Source: Aquarana catesbeiana
Lineage: Eukaryota > Chordata > Amphibia > Anura > Ranidae
NCBI RefSeq assembly: GCF_042186555.1
Contig: NC_133332.1
Span: forward strand, 124,963,875-125,027,874
Direction: 5' to 3'
DNA length: 64,000 nucleotides
The notes under the pieces were generated by a model. The model did not search any database. It saw only the letters and a list, made by a program, of their open reading frames with translations, and was not told the origin of the DNA. This document shows, piece after piece, positions 35,518 to 46,233 of this stretch (position 1 is its first letter; every line of letters begins with the position of its first letter). Position numbers and translations under genes: made by a program.

Positions 35518-35572
35518 ATTGGTCTTTTCCTGAAAGCGGCGGATTGGCTGTCGGGAATTTTATCCTAATTGG
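35518..35572 (-). promoter_or_regulatory. Triple CCAAT-box cluster, candidate fgf13 1S promoter
   Basis: Three ATTGG pentamers on the plus strand begin at 35518, 35543 and 35568, so the minus strand (the gene's strand) carries CCAAT three times at an exact 25-bp period. The middle one reads AGCCAATCCG, a good match to the NF-Y consensus. No TATA box was seen nearby. NF-Y sites in promoters are commonly arrayed at such spacings. Use by fgf13 is inferred from position and strand only. Confidence 0.5.
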
Positions 35573-35953
35573 TTGGTTCTGTTTTTCCTGCCTAGCTCTT
35601 CTTCAAAAGATAAGATTTAACTTAGTACAGCAATTCCTTCTAGGTTGATCAGTCTGAGAGTGAGCATACATTTATCAATATGTATCCTGTAAACATCCCT
35701 GTTTTAGGATAAATCAAATAGCAGGATTGATGAATTCAATAGAAACTTCTATAGAAAATTCTAAGATTCAGGCAATAGCAATCTAATTTTGATTATAGAA
35801 ATCTAATATTCCTTATAGAAACATGAGTGAATTGAGAACCGTTTGCCAACTGTAAGCCACTGTACAAACAAAGAAGACTTTCATCAATCAGATGCAAAAG
35901 AACAATTTGCATGACGTACAAGGTTCTAATAAACAACTGAATTGTGCTGTATA

Positions 35954-36188
35954 CAGGCATACCCCACTTTTAAGTACACAATGGGGCTTATTTACTAAAG
36001 CTGGAAAGTGCAAAATCAGGCTCACTTCTGCATAGAAACCAATGAGCGTCTAACCCCAGCTTGTTCAATTAAGCTTTGGTAATAAAACCTGGAATCTCGT
36101 TGGTTTCTATGCAGAAGTGAGCCTGATTTTGCACTTTCCAGCTTTAGTAAATAAACCCCATTGTGTACTTAAAAGTGGGGTATGCCTG
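35954..36188. mobile_element. Foldback MITE with 89-bp arms (235 bp)
   Basis: TA (35952-35953, 36189-36190) flanks an element whose first 89 bases (from CAGGCATACCCCACTTTTAA) and last 89 bases are reverse complements with a single mismatch, leaving a loop of about 57 bases. The TA target suggests a Tc1/mariner-type driver. The inner text TTTACTAAAGCTGGAAAGTG is shared in looser form with 42660..42785. Confidence 0.9.
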
Positions 36189-36190
36189 TA

Positions 36191-37370
36191 TATGATCTTT
36201 CTAGCAAAACTTAGTGCTATGAACTAGTCGAGAACAGAACATTTTTACGTGAAAATAAAAATTAATATCACCAAATATATTTAGTGCAAATACGTTCATA
36301 AAAAATGAAAATCACCAGTCCTTCCTATAGCAACAACCAGTCTTTTATTTAACTTGGCAAAATGATCCAGGGAAAATTATTGGTTGCTAAGAGTAACACA
36401 GACACTCACAAACAACACAGACAAATAATTGGTTGCGCTTGTCATTGTGAAGGCACACCCCCTTTTCATCAAAAACTTTTCCAATCCAGGTGGAATCATA
36501 CAAAATAAATGAAACTCAAGTTCTCCCATCTCCTAATTCAAATGGAACTGGTGTCCCTTTCAGTCACTAGATGGTAATGTGAATAAAATATATGAGTAAC
36601 GGTGCCAACACAGTTTTTTGTTTTTATAAGGATGTTAGGGATGCCAAAATGGGCTCTCAGGAACAATCTATGACTCATAGGTCGACAACTAAATGTTGTG
36701 GTTATTGCATGACAAAGCCTTGTGCCCTGGAAGCTTACTGTTTTTTTGCTGTATATTGAAAGTATTACCCTCTACTTTTTTTTTTTTTTGCTTTAGGACA
36801 AATCGGAAACTAAATTCTGGTGCAATTCTGAGCATAAGCATGTCCCTATCTGTGTGTTTGTTGCTAAGATGTTAAATCACTGCAAAATTGCTTTAAAGCT
36901 TGTTTACAAAGCAGTGTTCATTTACTAATCTGTGCATTAAAACTGCATCAAAAGAATAAAACATTCACATAATTTTTGTGCTCTACTGATAATATAGACA
37001 AAGCTATTATGTTTCTCTATAGTCATATTATTATAATAGCAAGACATGTTGAAGCTGCTTTCTTAGATGATTTTACTAAGTGACTGCGAAACTGAAATGA
37101 TTTCCCTACTGAAGTCCAGACAGCCACATCCTTCTCATGGCACATAGATGTAAACTATTTTGAAAAGCAAACCGATTTGATCTTTTGCAAGTTACAAGCA
37201 TCAAGAACAATCTTGATCGTTTTAAAGAAGAGGCCTTCTGGTGATGAAAAGAGGGGATGCAATTTGTTTTAAGAGAAATATGTGCATTAGGGCATCGCTG
37301 ATATCTCCTTTTGAAAATGCTGGTTGCCTGGTTATCATTGTTCCAAAGGTTTTAGAGATACAAGGAATTG
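36191..37370. other. No gene seen
   Basis: Upstream region with a T-run near 36778. No recognisable elements. Confidence 0.55.
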
Positions 37371-37630
37371 TGAAGTCCTAGGTGAGCGCATGGGGTGTGC
37401 CAGATGTTCCTGGGCACACCCTAATCACCCTGTACTATGCAGATTCACCCTGCAGCCTGGCTGCAGAGAAAGGGACTAGGGGATCTCTGTCCTCAGTCCC
37501 TTTCTCTGTCTCAAAAGTGGGACATTAGGGGTCTGTTTAGACCCAACAGAGCTTCTAAAATATTTAAAAAAAAAATAAAAATAAATAACAAATAAAATTG
37601 TAGAAAAGTAATAAAAAAAATGAAATAAAC

Positions 37631-37880
37631 TACCGACACTAATCTCTACCCTACTGACACTGTCCAATCTCTACCCTACTGACAAAAACCATTGCCCTAC
37701 TGACATGTCCACTGCTCTACTAATACCGTCCTCTTCCCTACTGACAAAGATCACTGTCCTACTGACATGTCCACTGCTCTACCGACACTGTCCACTGCCC
37801 TACTGACAAAGACCACTGCCCTACTGACACTGTCCACTGCCCTACTGACATATCCACAGCTCTACTGACACTTCCCACTG
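37631..37880. repeat. About 21-bp minisatellite
   Basis: Roughly eleven degenerate units of CCTACTGACACTGTCCACTG type, with some AAAGACCACT variants alternating. Confidence 0.85.
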
Positions 37881-37881
37881 C

Positions 37882-37893
37882 TATATATCTATA

Positions 37894-37943
<50 letters not shown>
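37882..37943. repeat. (AT)n microsatellite
   Basis: About 45 bases of uninterrupted AT repeat preceded by ATCT-interrupted units. Confidence 0.95.
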
Positions 37944-37947
<4 letters not shown>

Positions 37948-38676
37948 CGCATGTGTGTTTGAGCTTTAGGTTGCGCACCCTAATGCAATAGGTTGTGCGC
38001 ACCTATGTGTGAAGTTCATTGCTACATGTGTGTTTGAGGCTCAGAAGAACTGAAAGCAGACACAGCCAGGCAACTGGCATTTTCACATGGGGCCAAGCAA
38101 TGGCAGCACACATAGAGCATCTGTTTCATGGCAGATTTACTTTCAAATAGATTTAACATTTTTAGATTTAACATTTTCTGCAAAGAAAAATTCTATCCCA
38201 CCCAAGCTCTGCCCTAATCTGCCCAGGTTGAGAATGATTACTGCTATGGATGGAAAATGTCCTAACACAAATGTCAAAGAAACTGTTTGATTAATAAGGC
38301 CCCCAAATTTGCCTCATAGAATATCTGGCTATGTTGTTGCTTGGAAAATGATGGGTGCTCCTCATTAGTACTACATATGAAGCAATTGAGTGATCTTCCA
38401 GGATGCACTGAATGATGACTGCGCACCTAAGCTAGTGCAAAACTGATAATTCCTTATTAACTGGGTTTTCTCATGCATTTCTGTTAGACTTGTGCACAAT
38501 GGAAAATTTTGTTTAGTTTTGTTTTCATTCATAAAATACATAATTTCGTTCTGTTATATTTGTTATGTTACGTTAATTCATTTTCAAATAAGTCGTTATT
38601 TCTGTAGAGTATTGACATTCATTATATCGAATCAATTTGTTTTGTATCTATATAGATTTGATTAGATATTTATGTA

Positions 38677-40305
38677 CAGTGGGGACGGAAAGTATTCAGA
38701 CCCCCTTAAATTTTTCATTCTTTGTTATATTGCAGCCATTTGCTAAAATCATTTAATTTTTTCCTCATTAATGTACACACAGCACAGCATATTGACAGAA
38801 AAACACAGAATTGTTGACAATTTTGCAGATTTATTAAAAAAGAAAAACTGAAATATCACATGGTCCTAAGTATTAAGACCCTTTGCTGTGACACTCATAT
38901 ATTTAACTCAGGTGCTGTCCAATTCTTCTGATCATCCTTCAGATGGTTCTACACCTTCATTTGAGTCCAGCTGTGTTTGATTATACTGATTGGACTTGAT
39001 TAGGAAAGCCACACACCTGTCTATACAAGACCTTACAGCTCACAGTGCATGTCAGAGCAAATGAGAATCATGAGGTCAAAGGAACTGCCTGAAGAGCTCA
39101 GAGACAGGATTGTGGCAAGGCACAGATCTGGCCAAGGTTACAAAAACATTTCTGCTGCACTTAAGGCTCCTAAGAGCACAGTGGCCTCCATAATCCTTAA
39201 ATGGAAGATGTTAGGGATTACCAGAACCCTTCCTAGAGCTGGCCGTCCAGCCAAACTGAGTTATCGGGGGAGAAGAGCCTTGGTGAGAGAGGTAAAGAAG
39301 AACCCAAAGATCACTGTGGCTGAGCTTCAGAGATGCAGTCAGGAGATGGGAGAAAGTTGTAGAAAGTCAACCATCACTGCAGCCCTCCACCAGTTGAGGC
39401 TTTATGGCAGAGTGGCCCGACGGAAGCCTCTCCTCAGTGCAAGACACATTGAAGCCCGCATGGAGTTTGCTAAAAAAATACCTGAAGGACTCCAAGATGG
39501 TGAGAAATAAGATTCTCTGGTCTGATGAGACCAAGATAGAACTTTTTGGCCTTAATTCTAAGTGGTATGTGTGGAGAAAACCAGGCACTGCTCATCACCT
39601 GTCCAATACAGTGCCAACAGTGAAGCATGGTGGTGGCAGCATCATGCTTTGGGGGTGTTTTTCAGCTGCAGGGACAGGACGACTGGTTGCAATCGAGGGA
39701 AAGATGAATGCGGACAAGTACAGGGATATCCTGGACAAAAACCTTCTCCAGAGTGCTCAGGACCTCAGACTGGGCCAAAGGTTTACCTTCCAACAAGACA
39801 ATGACCCTAAGCACACAGCTAAAATAACGAAGGAGTGGCTTCACAACAACTCCGTGACTGTTCTTGAATGGCCCAGTCAGAGCCCTGACTTAAACCCAAT
39901 TGAGCATCTCTGGAGAGACCTAAAAATGGCTGTCCACCAAAATTTACCATCCAACCTGACAGAACTGGAGAGGATCTGCAAGGAGGAATGGCAGAGGATC
40001 CCCAAATCCAGGTGTGAAAAACTTGTTGCATCTTTCCCAAAAAGACTCATGGCTGTATTAGATCAAAAGGGTGCTTCTACTAAATACTGAGCAAAGGGTC
40101 TGAATACCTAGGACCATGTGATATTTCAGGTTTTTCTTTAATACATCTGCAAAAATGTCAACAATTCTGTGCTTTTCTGTCAATATGGGGTGCTGTGTAT
40201 ACATTGATGAGAAAAAAAAATGAACTTAAATGATTTTAGCAAATGGCTGCAATGTAACAAAGAGTGAAAAAATTAAGGGGGTCTGAATACTTACCGTCCC
40301 CACTG
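38677..40305 (+). mobile_element. Tc1/mariner element D2, nearly intact (1,629 bp)
   Basis: Flanked by TA (38675-38676, 40306-40307), with ends CAGTGGGGACGGAAAGTATT and ...TACCGTCCCCACTG. The terminal inverted repeats are about 200 bp (for example CATATTGACAGAAAAACACA and its mirror near 40180). It encodes one transposase broken by a single frameshift. Sister copy D1 is 10.7 kb away in the same orientation. Confidence 0.96.
39049..40090 (+). pseudogene. Tc1 element D2 transposase, one frameshift
   Basis: A DD34E transposase of about 346 codons. Order: first helix-turn-helix (MSEQMRIMRSKELPEELRDR and on), AGRPAKLS linker, second helix-turn-helix (KNPKITVAELQRC...STITAALHQLRLYGR), first Asp in LWSDETKIELFG, glycine-rich KHGGGSIMLWGCF, second Asp in FQQDNDPKHTAK, Glu in NPIEHLW 34 residues on, end KGASTKY. 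The only break I see is one extra A in the A-run at about 39471..39477, after MEFAKK, which shifts the frame and gives a stop at 39510. All catalytic residues are present. Confidence 0.95.
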
Positions 40306-40712
40306 TATGTATATATATTCGTGAGAACGATTCGTAGTTTGGAAAGTTGTTTGTTTATTGAATCTATTAACACACACAATGACAATATCTCTTCTCCTCT
40401 GCTCAAATACAATACAACACCCTTCTCACTCAGTGCTCATGAATGCACTTTGCCAGTAATCCAACCTCCAGCACAAAATGAATCAGCTGATTGGACTGTA
40501 AGATTTACTCTGAGTTGACCTTTTGTTTCATTAGACCTTTAACGAATGAACAAATCGTATCAAATTCATTTGTTACCGTATTTTCGCTACGAAACAAATT
40601 GCACATGTCTAATTGCTGTCAAACCAGAAACAACTGGGAAAAGGGGGTTTGCAGGGTATTCAGTGCATGTTAAATCCCAACAATGAACTTGTCTAATTGG
40701 TTTTTGGTCTGT

Positions 40713-41060
40713 TAAATATAACATTAAAACATTTTGTTATATCTGTTTCATAAGTGCAAAAATGCATGTTGATCCTGCCAGAGATCCAGTTTTATTTTGT
40801 GTCTGTGTACGCTGCAATCATCTTAAACAATGGTATCAGCCCTGCCTAGTTCACTTCTGTGAACTACAGAATAACTTCCCACTATATTATACCTTTCCAG
40901 CACGTAACAGAGTTGAGAAGAGGGTATTGTTCTGTGGTTGCAATCAGGAACAAGCAGCCTAGGGTAATGGAATTGCTTTTCCATACATACAGTACAGGTA
41001 AGTGAGCGGGTTCACTCTAGGACAGGAAGTGTGTTACTGGCCAGAACACCAGATAAAAAA
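40713..41060. repeat. Interspersed repeat X, copy 1
   Basis: This shares with 45438..46037 ACATTTTGTTATATCTGTT, CATAAGTG, CCTGCC/CTGCCTGTGC, TTC(A)CTTCTGTGAACTA and CTAGGACAGGAAGTG in the same order. Family unknown. Confidence 0.6.
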
Positions 41061-41157
41061 AAAAAGAGAAAACGCCCGAAAAAAGAAAACAAATGCAGCT
41101 AATATATCTAAGGACAGGTAAGCTGCAAATCATTTGTCTACAGATTTAGATACATTT

Positions 41158-42580
41158 TGGAGTTGATTCCCGTTGCGCTCTGCTGTAGTTCCGGCGAGCG
41201 CACGGAGGGTCCCCTCCCCCATTCGCCAATCGCATGACGCTAGGGGCGGAGGTACACGGCGGATGTCCGGGTATTTAGGCGGGGGTTTTGGCACTGCATA
41301 TTTCCTCTCCAGCTGGGTCTTCTCCACACATTCACTAGAGAGCACATCGGTAAGCATTACGTTCACTACCACGTTTGTTATTACATGTCATTTCTTGAAC
41401 GCATTTACCAGCCACCTTACATGTGGAGTGTTATTTGTATACACTTTCACTCCCTTACTTTATTTATTTCTCTCACATTTCTTTTTGCTCTATTTATTCA
41501 TCTATTTCTTTCTCCTTTTCTGTCTTTCTTCACATCACCTCTTATCCCCCTTTTCATCACTTTCCCCTCACTCACTTCACATTGCTCTTCCCTCATTCCT
41601 TGCAGGACATTCTTATATCCCATATACTCTAGTACAAGACATCTATATTTTTACAACATCTTGATATCAACTATTTGAGCTACATATACAATTACCTTTA
41701 CAATCTCTCATATTGAATCTACTATATATAATATTTTTTAGCTACTTAGGATACCATTACTATCTCTACATCCACTACTCATAGACACACATTCATATAT
41801 TTTTTTATTTGGAATACACCCTGCAGGACTGGGGGGCTACACTTTTGGCCCTCTCTCCTTTTTTTCCTTTCTCCTTTTTTCTTTCTCTTCTCTCTTTCTT
41901 TCTTTTCTTCTCTCCCTCTCCCTTGTTCTTCCTCTCTACTATGGTTGGACACCTCTACACCCCTTGCACCAGAGCATACCACTTGATACCTTTTGCTACA
42001 TCTATTTTGTAGATCTATTTCCATATATATATATATATTTTACTCATTTAATTTATTCTAGTGAGCAAGCTCTGCAATGACTCTGGGTGACATCTGGGTC
42101 CAGCCTTCTCTTTTTCCTTTTCATTTCCTTGCCGTGCCTGCCCTACGCCTGACCTCGGTCCTCCATGCTTTGACCTCCGTCCCTTCAGCTCCCATGGGAG
42201 ATACTTTCCGACTGCCCCTGCCGGGGGTCGGCCCCTGGAGCCAACTACCTGACAAGTGAGTATGGGATCATGAGCTCTGGCTTCGCATTTTTGTCCAATC
42301 ATAACCCATACTTGAATATATATTTTTTTACCTGTTGTTACAGACATCAGATATATACATCAGCCCCTGATGATGCGAGGAGAGCTCGCGAAACGCGTCG
42401 GGTTAGAGATGTATCATGTATATCTGTATTTATTATACTTTGACCAATGTCATTTTGGCTATGTTTTAAGGACCATTATGTTATGTTGCTGTTCTTATGA
42501 ATTGCCATCTATATGCATGAGCTCTATTGTATGATAATGATTCTAATAAATTTGATATATATTTGTTACTTTATTTTATT
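41158..42580 (+). repeat. Candidate Penelope-like terminal repeat region (+)
   Basis: It begins with a CpG-rich 150 bp (41165..41290), followed by long pyrimidine tracts (41450..41610, 41840..41935), the best hammerhead-like motif (42362..42404), and an AT-rich tail with AATAAA at about 42545. The order GC-rich segment, motif, AT-rich tail parallels Penelope-like element A. No ORF of an element was found; the 163-residue ORF at 41173 is pyrimidine-tract translation. Assignment is by analogy. Confidence 0.45.
42362..42404 (+). ncRNA. Hammerhead-ribozyme-like motif 5 (best copy)
   Basis: AGCCC-CTGATGA-T-GCGAG-gagag-CTCGC-GAAAC-GC-GTC-GGGTT. Stem I AGCCC/GGGTT pairs over 5 bp (one G-U). Stem II GCGAG/CTCGC is a perfect 5 bp. 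The core CTGATGA and GAAA is exact and GTC is the preferred cleavage triplet. Departures from canonical form are one extra unpaired T before stem II and a helix III reduced to about one pair, the minimal form reported for Penelope-like elements. Confidence 0.65.
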
Positions 42581-42649
42581 TATTTACTTGTGATCAACAT
42601 GGACACCTCATATAAAGTCCCATGGGCTAATCTTTTTTTTGGTTTTGAT

Positions 42650-42790
42650 TGAAAACTCGAGCGTGCAAAATCTGGTGTAGCTGTGCATGTTAGCCAATTA
42701 GCTTCTCACTTTAGCTTGTTCAAAAAATGGGAGCGGATTGGTTTTGTGTAGATTTTGCACTTTTTAGTAAATCTCCCCCTTTTACGGTGT
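42650..42790. repeat. Fragment related to the foldback MITE family
   Basis: It contains TGCAAAATCTGGTG, GCCAATTAGCTTCT, TTAGCTTGTTCAA and GATTTTGCACTTTTTAGTAAAT, the same words in the same order as in 35954..36188, more diverged. No sharp ends. Confidence 0.55.
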
Positions 42791-43425
42791 ATTAAGAACA
42801 TATGCTAACTATAATAAACCATATTGGCAGTTTTAGTTGAAACTTGGTTGTAACAATGTTCGATTACATATAAATCATTGGTTTTCAGTTCTAGCATTTT
42901 TTTTGGATTGGTTTCCCTTCCAGCTACACTTTCCTGCAGCATAAAACAATAACCACAAATGAGGGATTTTATTGTATGTTTCTCTCTGAGTCCTTGTTAG
43001 TCTCCAAATTTAATTTTATGTAATCAGCAGCCACAGAAATTATCGCACGTGTATAATCGGCAACATTTTAACATCATTGTTTCAGACAATTTGCTGCTAA
43101 GCTTTAGTACCTAGCATTGTCTCACACAATAGCATCTTGAGGGAAATTGGATCAATGTTTACCCATTTATGATATCTTCATTGAATTGAAACTTTGTACT
43201 TCACACACTATCTCACACATGGCCTTTTCCAATAAGTACATCACAGGCAAACTGCAATCAAAATTATTAATTTTGATTGGATACTGCCAAAGAGGCATAT
43301 AGCCACTATTGGCAGCCACATATACGTTGCATTAGCACTAGAGATGCTAAATGTATTTAATGGCAGATATACAGACCTCTATTATTTATTTTGGCTGACT
43401 TGCAGCTGCTTTTCTGGTTGTATGT
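42791..43425. other. No gene seen
   Basis: AT-rich, nothing recognisable. Confidence 0.55.
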
Positions 43426-43426
43426 A

Positions 43427-43447
43427 AGGCTGGGTTCACTAATGTGT
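43427..43447. repeat. MITE-like end left of LINE ORF1
   Basis: TAA followed by GGCTGGGTTCACTAATGTG, closely matching the left end of MITE 4 (GGCCGAGTTCACACTAATGC). Only the end is present before the LINE text starts. Confidence 0.5.
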
Positions 43448-44528
43448 GGTCTATTCGGGGAGACCCCTCTCTGTTTCCCCTACCCAGCGGGACCCTTATG
43501 GATCGGTTTGTGGAATGTTCCCACACCCGACCAGGCTCTTTTACACAGCTGCCCGCAGGAGACATGGCGGCTGCTGCCAAGCTGGCGCCCGCTCCCAGCG
43601 TGGAGGGAAGCACACTGTTTTCCTCGTTGACAGTCTCAGCAGCCCCTGACCCTGCTTCTCCAGCAGGCATAGCGCAGGCTGTACTGGGCCTCCTTACACC
43701 CACCCTTGCTGCCACAGTTGACACCGCAGTGCAGAGGGGCTTAGAGCAGCTACACCTGGAATTTCAACCACAAGCTCAAAGGCTTACATATGCAGAGGAG
43801 AGGATCTCCTCTCTGGAAGATGAGGCTGCAGCCAACTCTGCTGTTCTGGCACGCATTTCTAATTCCCATAGAGACCTCTGGGATAAACTGGATGACATGG
43901 AAAATTGCTCACGGAGAAACAATCTGCACATTCTCAGGCTGCCAGAACTGTTCTCTAATGCACAGCTCACTGATTTATGTGCCAGAACCAACCCTGAGCA
44001 ACTTGGCTTTCACGTTCCATGCACTGTAAAACGCACTTACTGTATTGGCCAAAGCGCAAACCATCGTACTAAACCTCGGCCCATTATTGTACAGCACCTC
44101 AATTATGCCAACAAAAAAGCTATCCCGCAGAAATGTTTCCATTCTCACACTCTCTCTATTGATGGCACAGACTTGCTGCTTTTTGCAGATTACTCGGTAG
44201 AGGTGATGAAGCAACGCAAAACCTTCTCTACGATTTTCTCAACTATACAAACTCTACCCTAGCCTATCTGGCTGTTCTGCATATCCACTCTCCAAATGGG
44301 GAACATCTCACTTGTACTACTCCAGCTGATGCAGAGCACTACATCAATGATACCTCTGATATGGATGCAGAACATCAAACCTCTGCTGTTGGATCCTGTC
44401 CAATCATTGCCAAGGCCTCTTACACATTGTTCCGACAGCAGAATAGTCCCCACAAATCTCCATACAAAAGAGGCCAAACCAAGATGGATGGTCAAAATTT
44501 GCACCGTGGCTGCCCCAAACATGTGTGA
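43444..44528 (+). pseudogene. L1/Tx1-type LINE ORF1 (degenerate)
   Basis: An RNA-binding ORF1 protein relic of a non-LTR retrotransposon. A coiled-coil-like stretch (LEQLHLEFQPQAQRLTYAEE, ISSLEDEAAANSAVLA, LWDKLDDMENCSRRNNLHIL) leads into the RRM-like core (NLHILRLPE) and the C-terminal domain (KPRPIIVQHLNYANKKAI, LLLFADYSVEVMKQRKTF). A stop at 44262 is bypassed in the next frame by LAYLAVLHIHSPNGEHLTCT, which continues the family's C-terminus to a stop at about 44528, so there is one frameshift near 44255. No ORF2 follows. Whether the clade is L1 or Tx1 cannot be settled here. Confidence 0.82.
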
Positions 44529-44547
44529 ACTGGCTCCATTGAGAGGA

Positions 44548-44615
44548 GGTCACACTTGCATGTCATGCGAATTGGATGCGGTGAAACCGCATCCAATTCG
44601 CACATATGTGAACTT
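44548..44615. repeat. MITE-like hairpin right of LINE ORF1
   Basis: GGTCACACTTGCATGTCATG then the stem GCGAATTGGATGCGGT / ACCGCATCCAATTCGC, followed by ATATGTGAAC and a T-run. The stem is a sharper version of the one in MITE 4 (22891..22926). Confidence 0.65.
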
Positions 44616-44639
44616 TTTTTTTTTTCTAACTTGAGTGGC

Positions 44640-45000
44640 TTATATGTTACAAACCCTCATGACTTTCTGCATTCAGTATACATTACATTAAAACTGGTAA
44701 GTGATTATGCTTTTATAGAAATATATTATTTTAAAAATATTTTGCCAAATTATACTATACAATATATTGAGCCTATTGTTTGAGTATTGGTGGGTATCAA
44801 TTATTTAACTAGTTAAGATTACAAAGGTACTATGTAAAAAACTCAGAATGTGGCCATTTTAATTTCCAGTCACAGCTGCATTGACGTACCATACAATATT
44901 GATTAAATATGATTGAGTGCCTTTTTGTTGAGAGATGAGTACTGTACATAATGCTGAGCAGGCTTGTGACCTGATAAATGGAAAGTGTTTCCTATGTAGA
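44640..45000. other. No gene seen
   Basis: AT-rich spacer. Confidence 0.55.
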
Positions 45001-45187
45001 GGGGTTGATTTACTAAAGGCAAACAGATTGTTCACATTGAAAGGGAATTTACATTTTGCAAGGGGCTTTTCCCTGAGCTTAGTGCGTGAAGTGAAGTGCG
45101 GAATTACGATCATGTGCAAGAAAAAATGTGCAAGTGAAAATTCACTTTAAAAGTGAGAAGCCTATTTGCCTTTAGTAAATTCACCTC
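45001..45187. repeat. Inverted-end repeat (TTTACTAAAGGCAAA type)
   Basis: The ends GGGGTTGATTTACTAAAGGC and, inverted, GAGGTGAATTTACTAAAGGC enclose 187 bp without an ORF. This is a small MITE-like element, and the TTTACTAAAG word is shared with 35954..36188. Confidence 0.6.
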
Positions 45188-45437
45188 AATATGTCTGTGT
45201 GTTTTCTTCAGTTTTCTTGGGTCACATAATTCTTTGGGTCAGGGGACTTTATTTATACAATCTGAAACACAAGTAGTGTGGCTGGAGGGAGGTGGCAAAT
45301 TATAGAGGTTTGCTATTCTCTTCCCTACCAAAAACAATGCCTTTAAAGTCTGTTCTGTCCGTGTGGCTCAGAGCTTCAAGTGCATAAACCGTAACAATGA
45401 ACGTCTCTTATTTGCTCCCTTTCAGTCTGGTAAATTT

Positions 45438-46037
45438 ATTATTGAAATGTTTTGTTATATCTGTTCGATAAGTGAAAGTAAAGCCGGGTACATACTGCAG
45501 GTTTTTTTTGTGCAACCCATGCAAGGTTAGGCCGGTGATCTCCATCGATGAGCTGGTATGTTCTGACAGGTGGATGGCCCCCCCTGCCAGAACACTCCGA
45601 TAAGCGTTCTCTGCCATTGGCTGAAGCCACTGATCAGGAGTTGGTCGGCTGGTGGTTATCCAGCATGCACGTCTGATGGAAGCTTCTGTCGGACAGACCG
45701 ATATACACACAGGCAGAATGTCGCCCATTTTTTTTGAACCGGAAAAAGTCTACTGACATTCTGCCCATGTGTACAGGGCTTAATGGCTGAAATCCAGATA
45801 ACTCCTGTATGCTCTGCCTGTGCTACACTGGAATATCAAGCAGTGTTATCAGCATTGGCCAGTTCTCCTCTGTGAACTATAAATCATTACTATCTTATGG
45901 AGAATAGGAGGGGGTGTTCTTTAGCCCTTTCACATCTCCTGTCATGTGATGAAAACATGGTTCCTCTATAGACACAGCACAGTGAGTGTTGTCACACTAG
46001 GACAGGAAGTGAATTACTTGTAAGATTACCAGCCACC
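45438..46037. repeat. Interspersed repeat X, copy 2, interrupted by a MITE
   Basis: Same word order as 40713..41060, but with a 299-bp insert plus target duplication after CGATAAGTGAAAG. The 40713 copy serves as the empty site. Confidence 0.6.
45482..45780. mobile_element. PIF/Harbinger-like MITE 5 (299 bp), nested
   Basis: TAA duplications (45479-45481, 45781-45783) flank AGCCGGGTACATACTGCAG and, inverted, AGCCCTGTACACATGGGCAG. The ends resemble the GTACACAC-type MITEs. No ORF. Confidence 0.75.
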
Positions 46038-46233
46038 ATATTTAAAATAAACTGCACTATACAACAGTGGGTTTTTGGGTTTAGGTAAACTAAATGTTGT
46101 ATAAAGATAAATTAAACTAGGGAGTACATGGTGTTTGGAAAACCATTCAAGTTGTGCCCCTCAAAGCCTTCTAGAATAGTGGTTCATTTTACCTCCACAT
46201 GACTAAATAAGCTTCCCTTTGCCTTTGTCCTCG

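Larger units (their letters stand above)
37371..38015 (-). repeat. Satellite-bearing interspersed repeat
   Basis: This includes a minisatellite and an (AT)n tract and ends with text (GTGTTTGAGCTTTAGG...TGCACC-like) that recurs inverted at about 62015..62080 (AAGCTCAAACACAC beside another (TA)n). The two places therefore look like members of one repeat family with a microsatellite at the same spot. Confidence 0.55.
38487..40609. mobile_element. Short-TIR repeat interrupted by Tc1 element D2
   Basis: The left end TAGACTTGTGCA (38485) and right end TGCACATGTCTA (40611) are near-perfect inverted partners flanking AT-rich sequence full of CGAAAC/GTTTCG-like words. The Tc1 element D2 lies inside it. 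Without that insert about 490 bp remain. TA flanks suggest a Tc1/mariner-like or unassigned MITE. Confidence 0.6.

Noticed and set aside
41173..41664. 163-codon plus-strand ORF
   Set aside because: It translates a CpG-rich segment followed by pyrimidine tracts into Ser/Leu/Phe runs, with overlapping ORFs in other frames and no family resemblance.
43386..43724. 112-codon minus-strand ORF
   Set aside because: Antisense of the LINE ORF1 start; GC-rich composition only.
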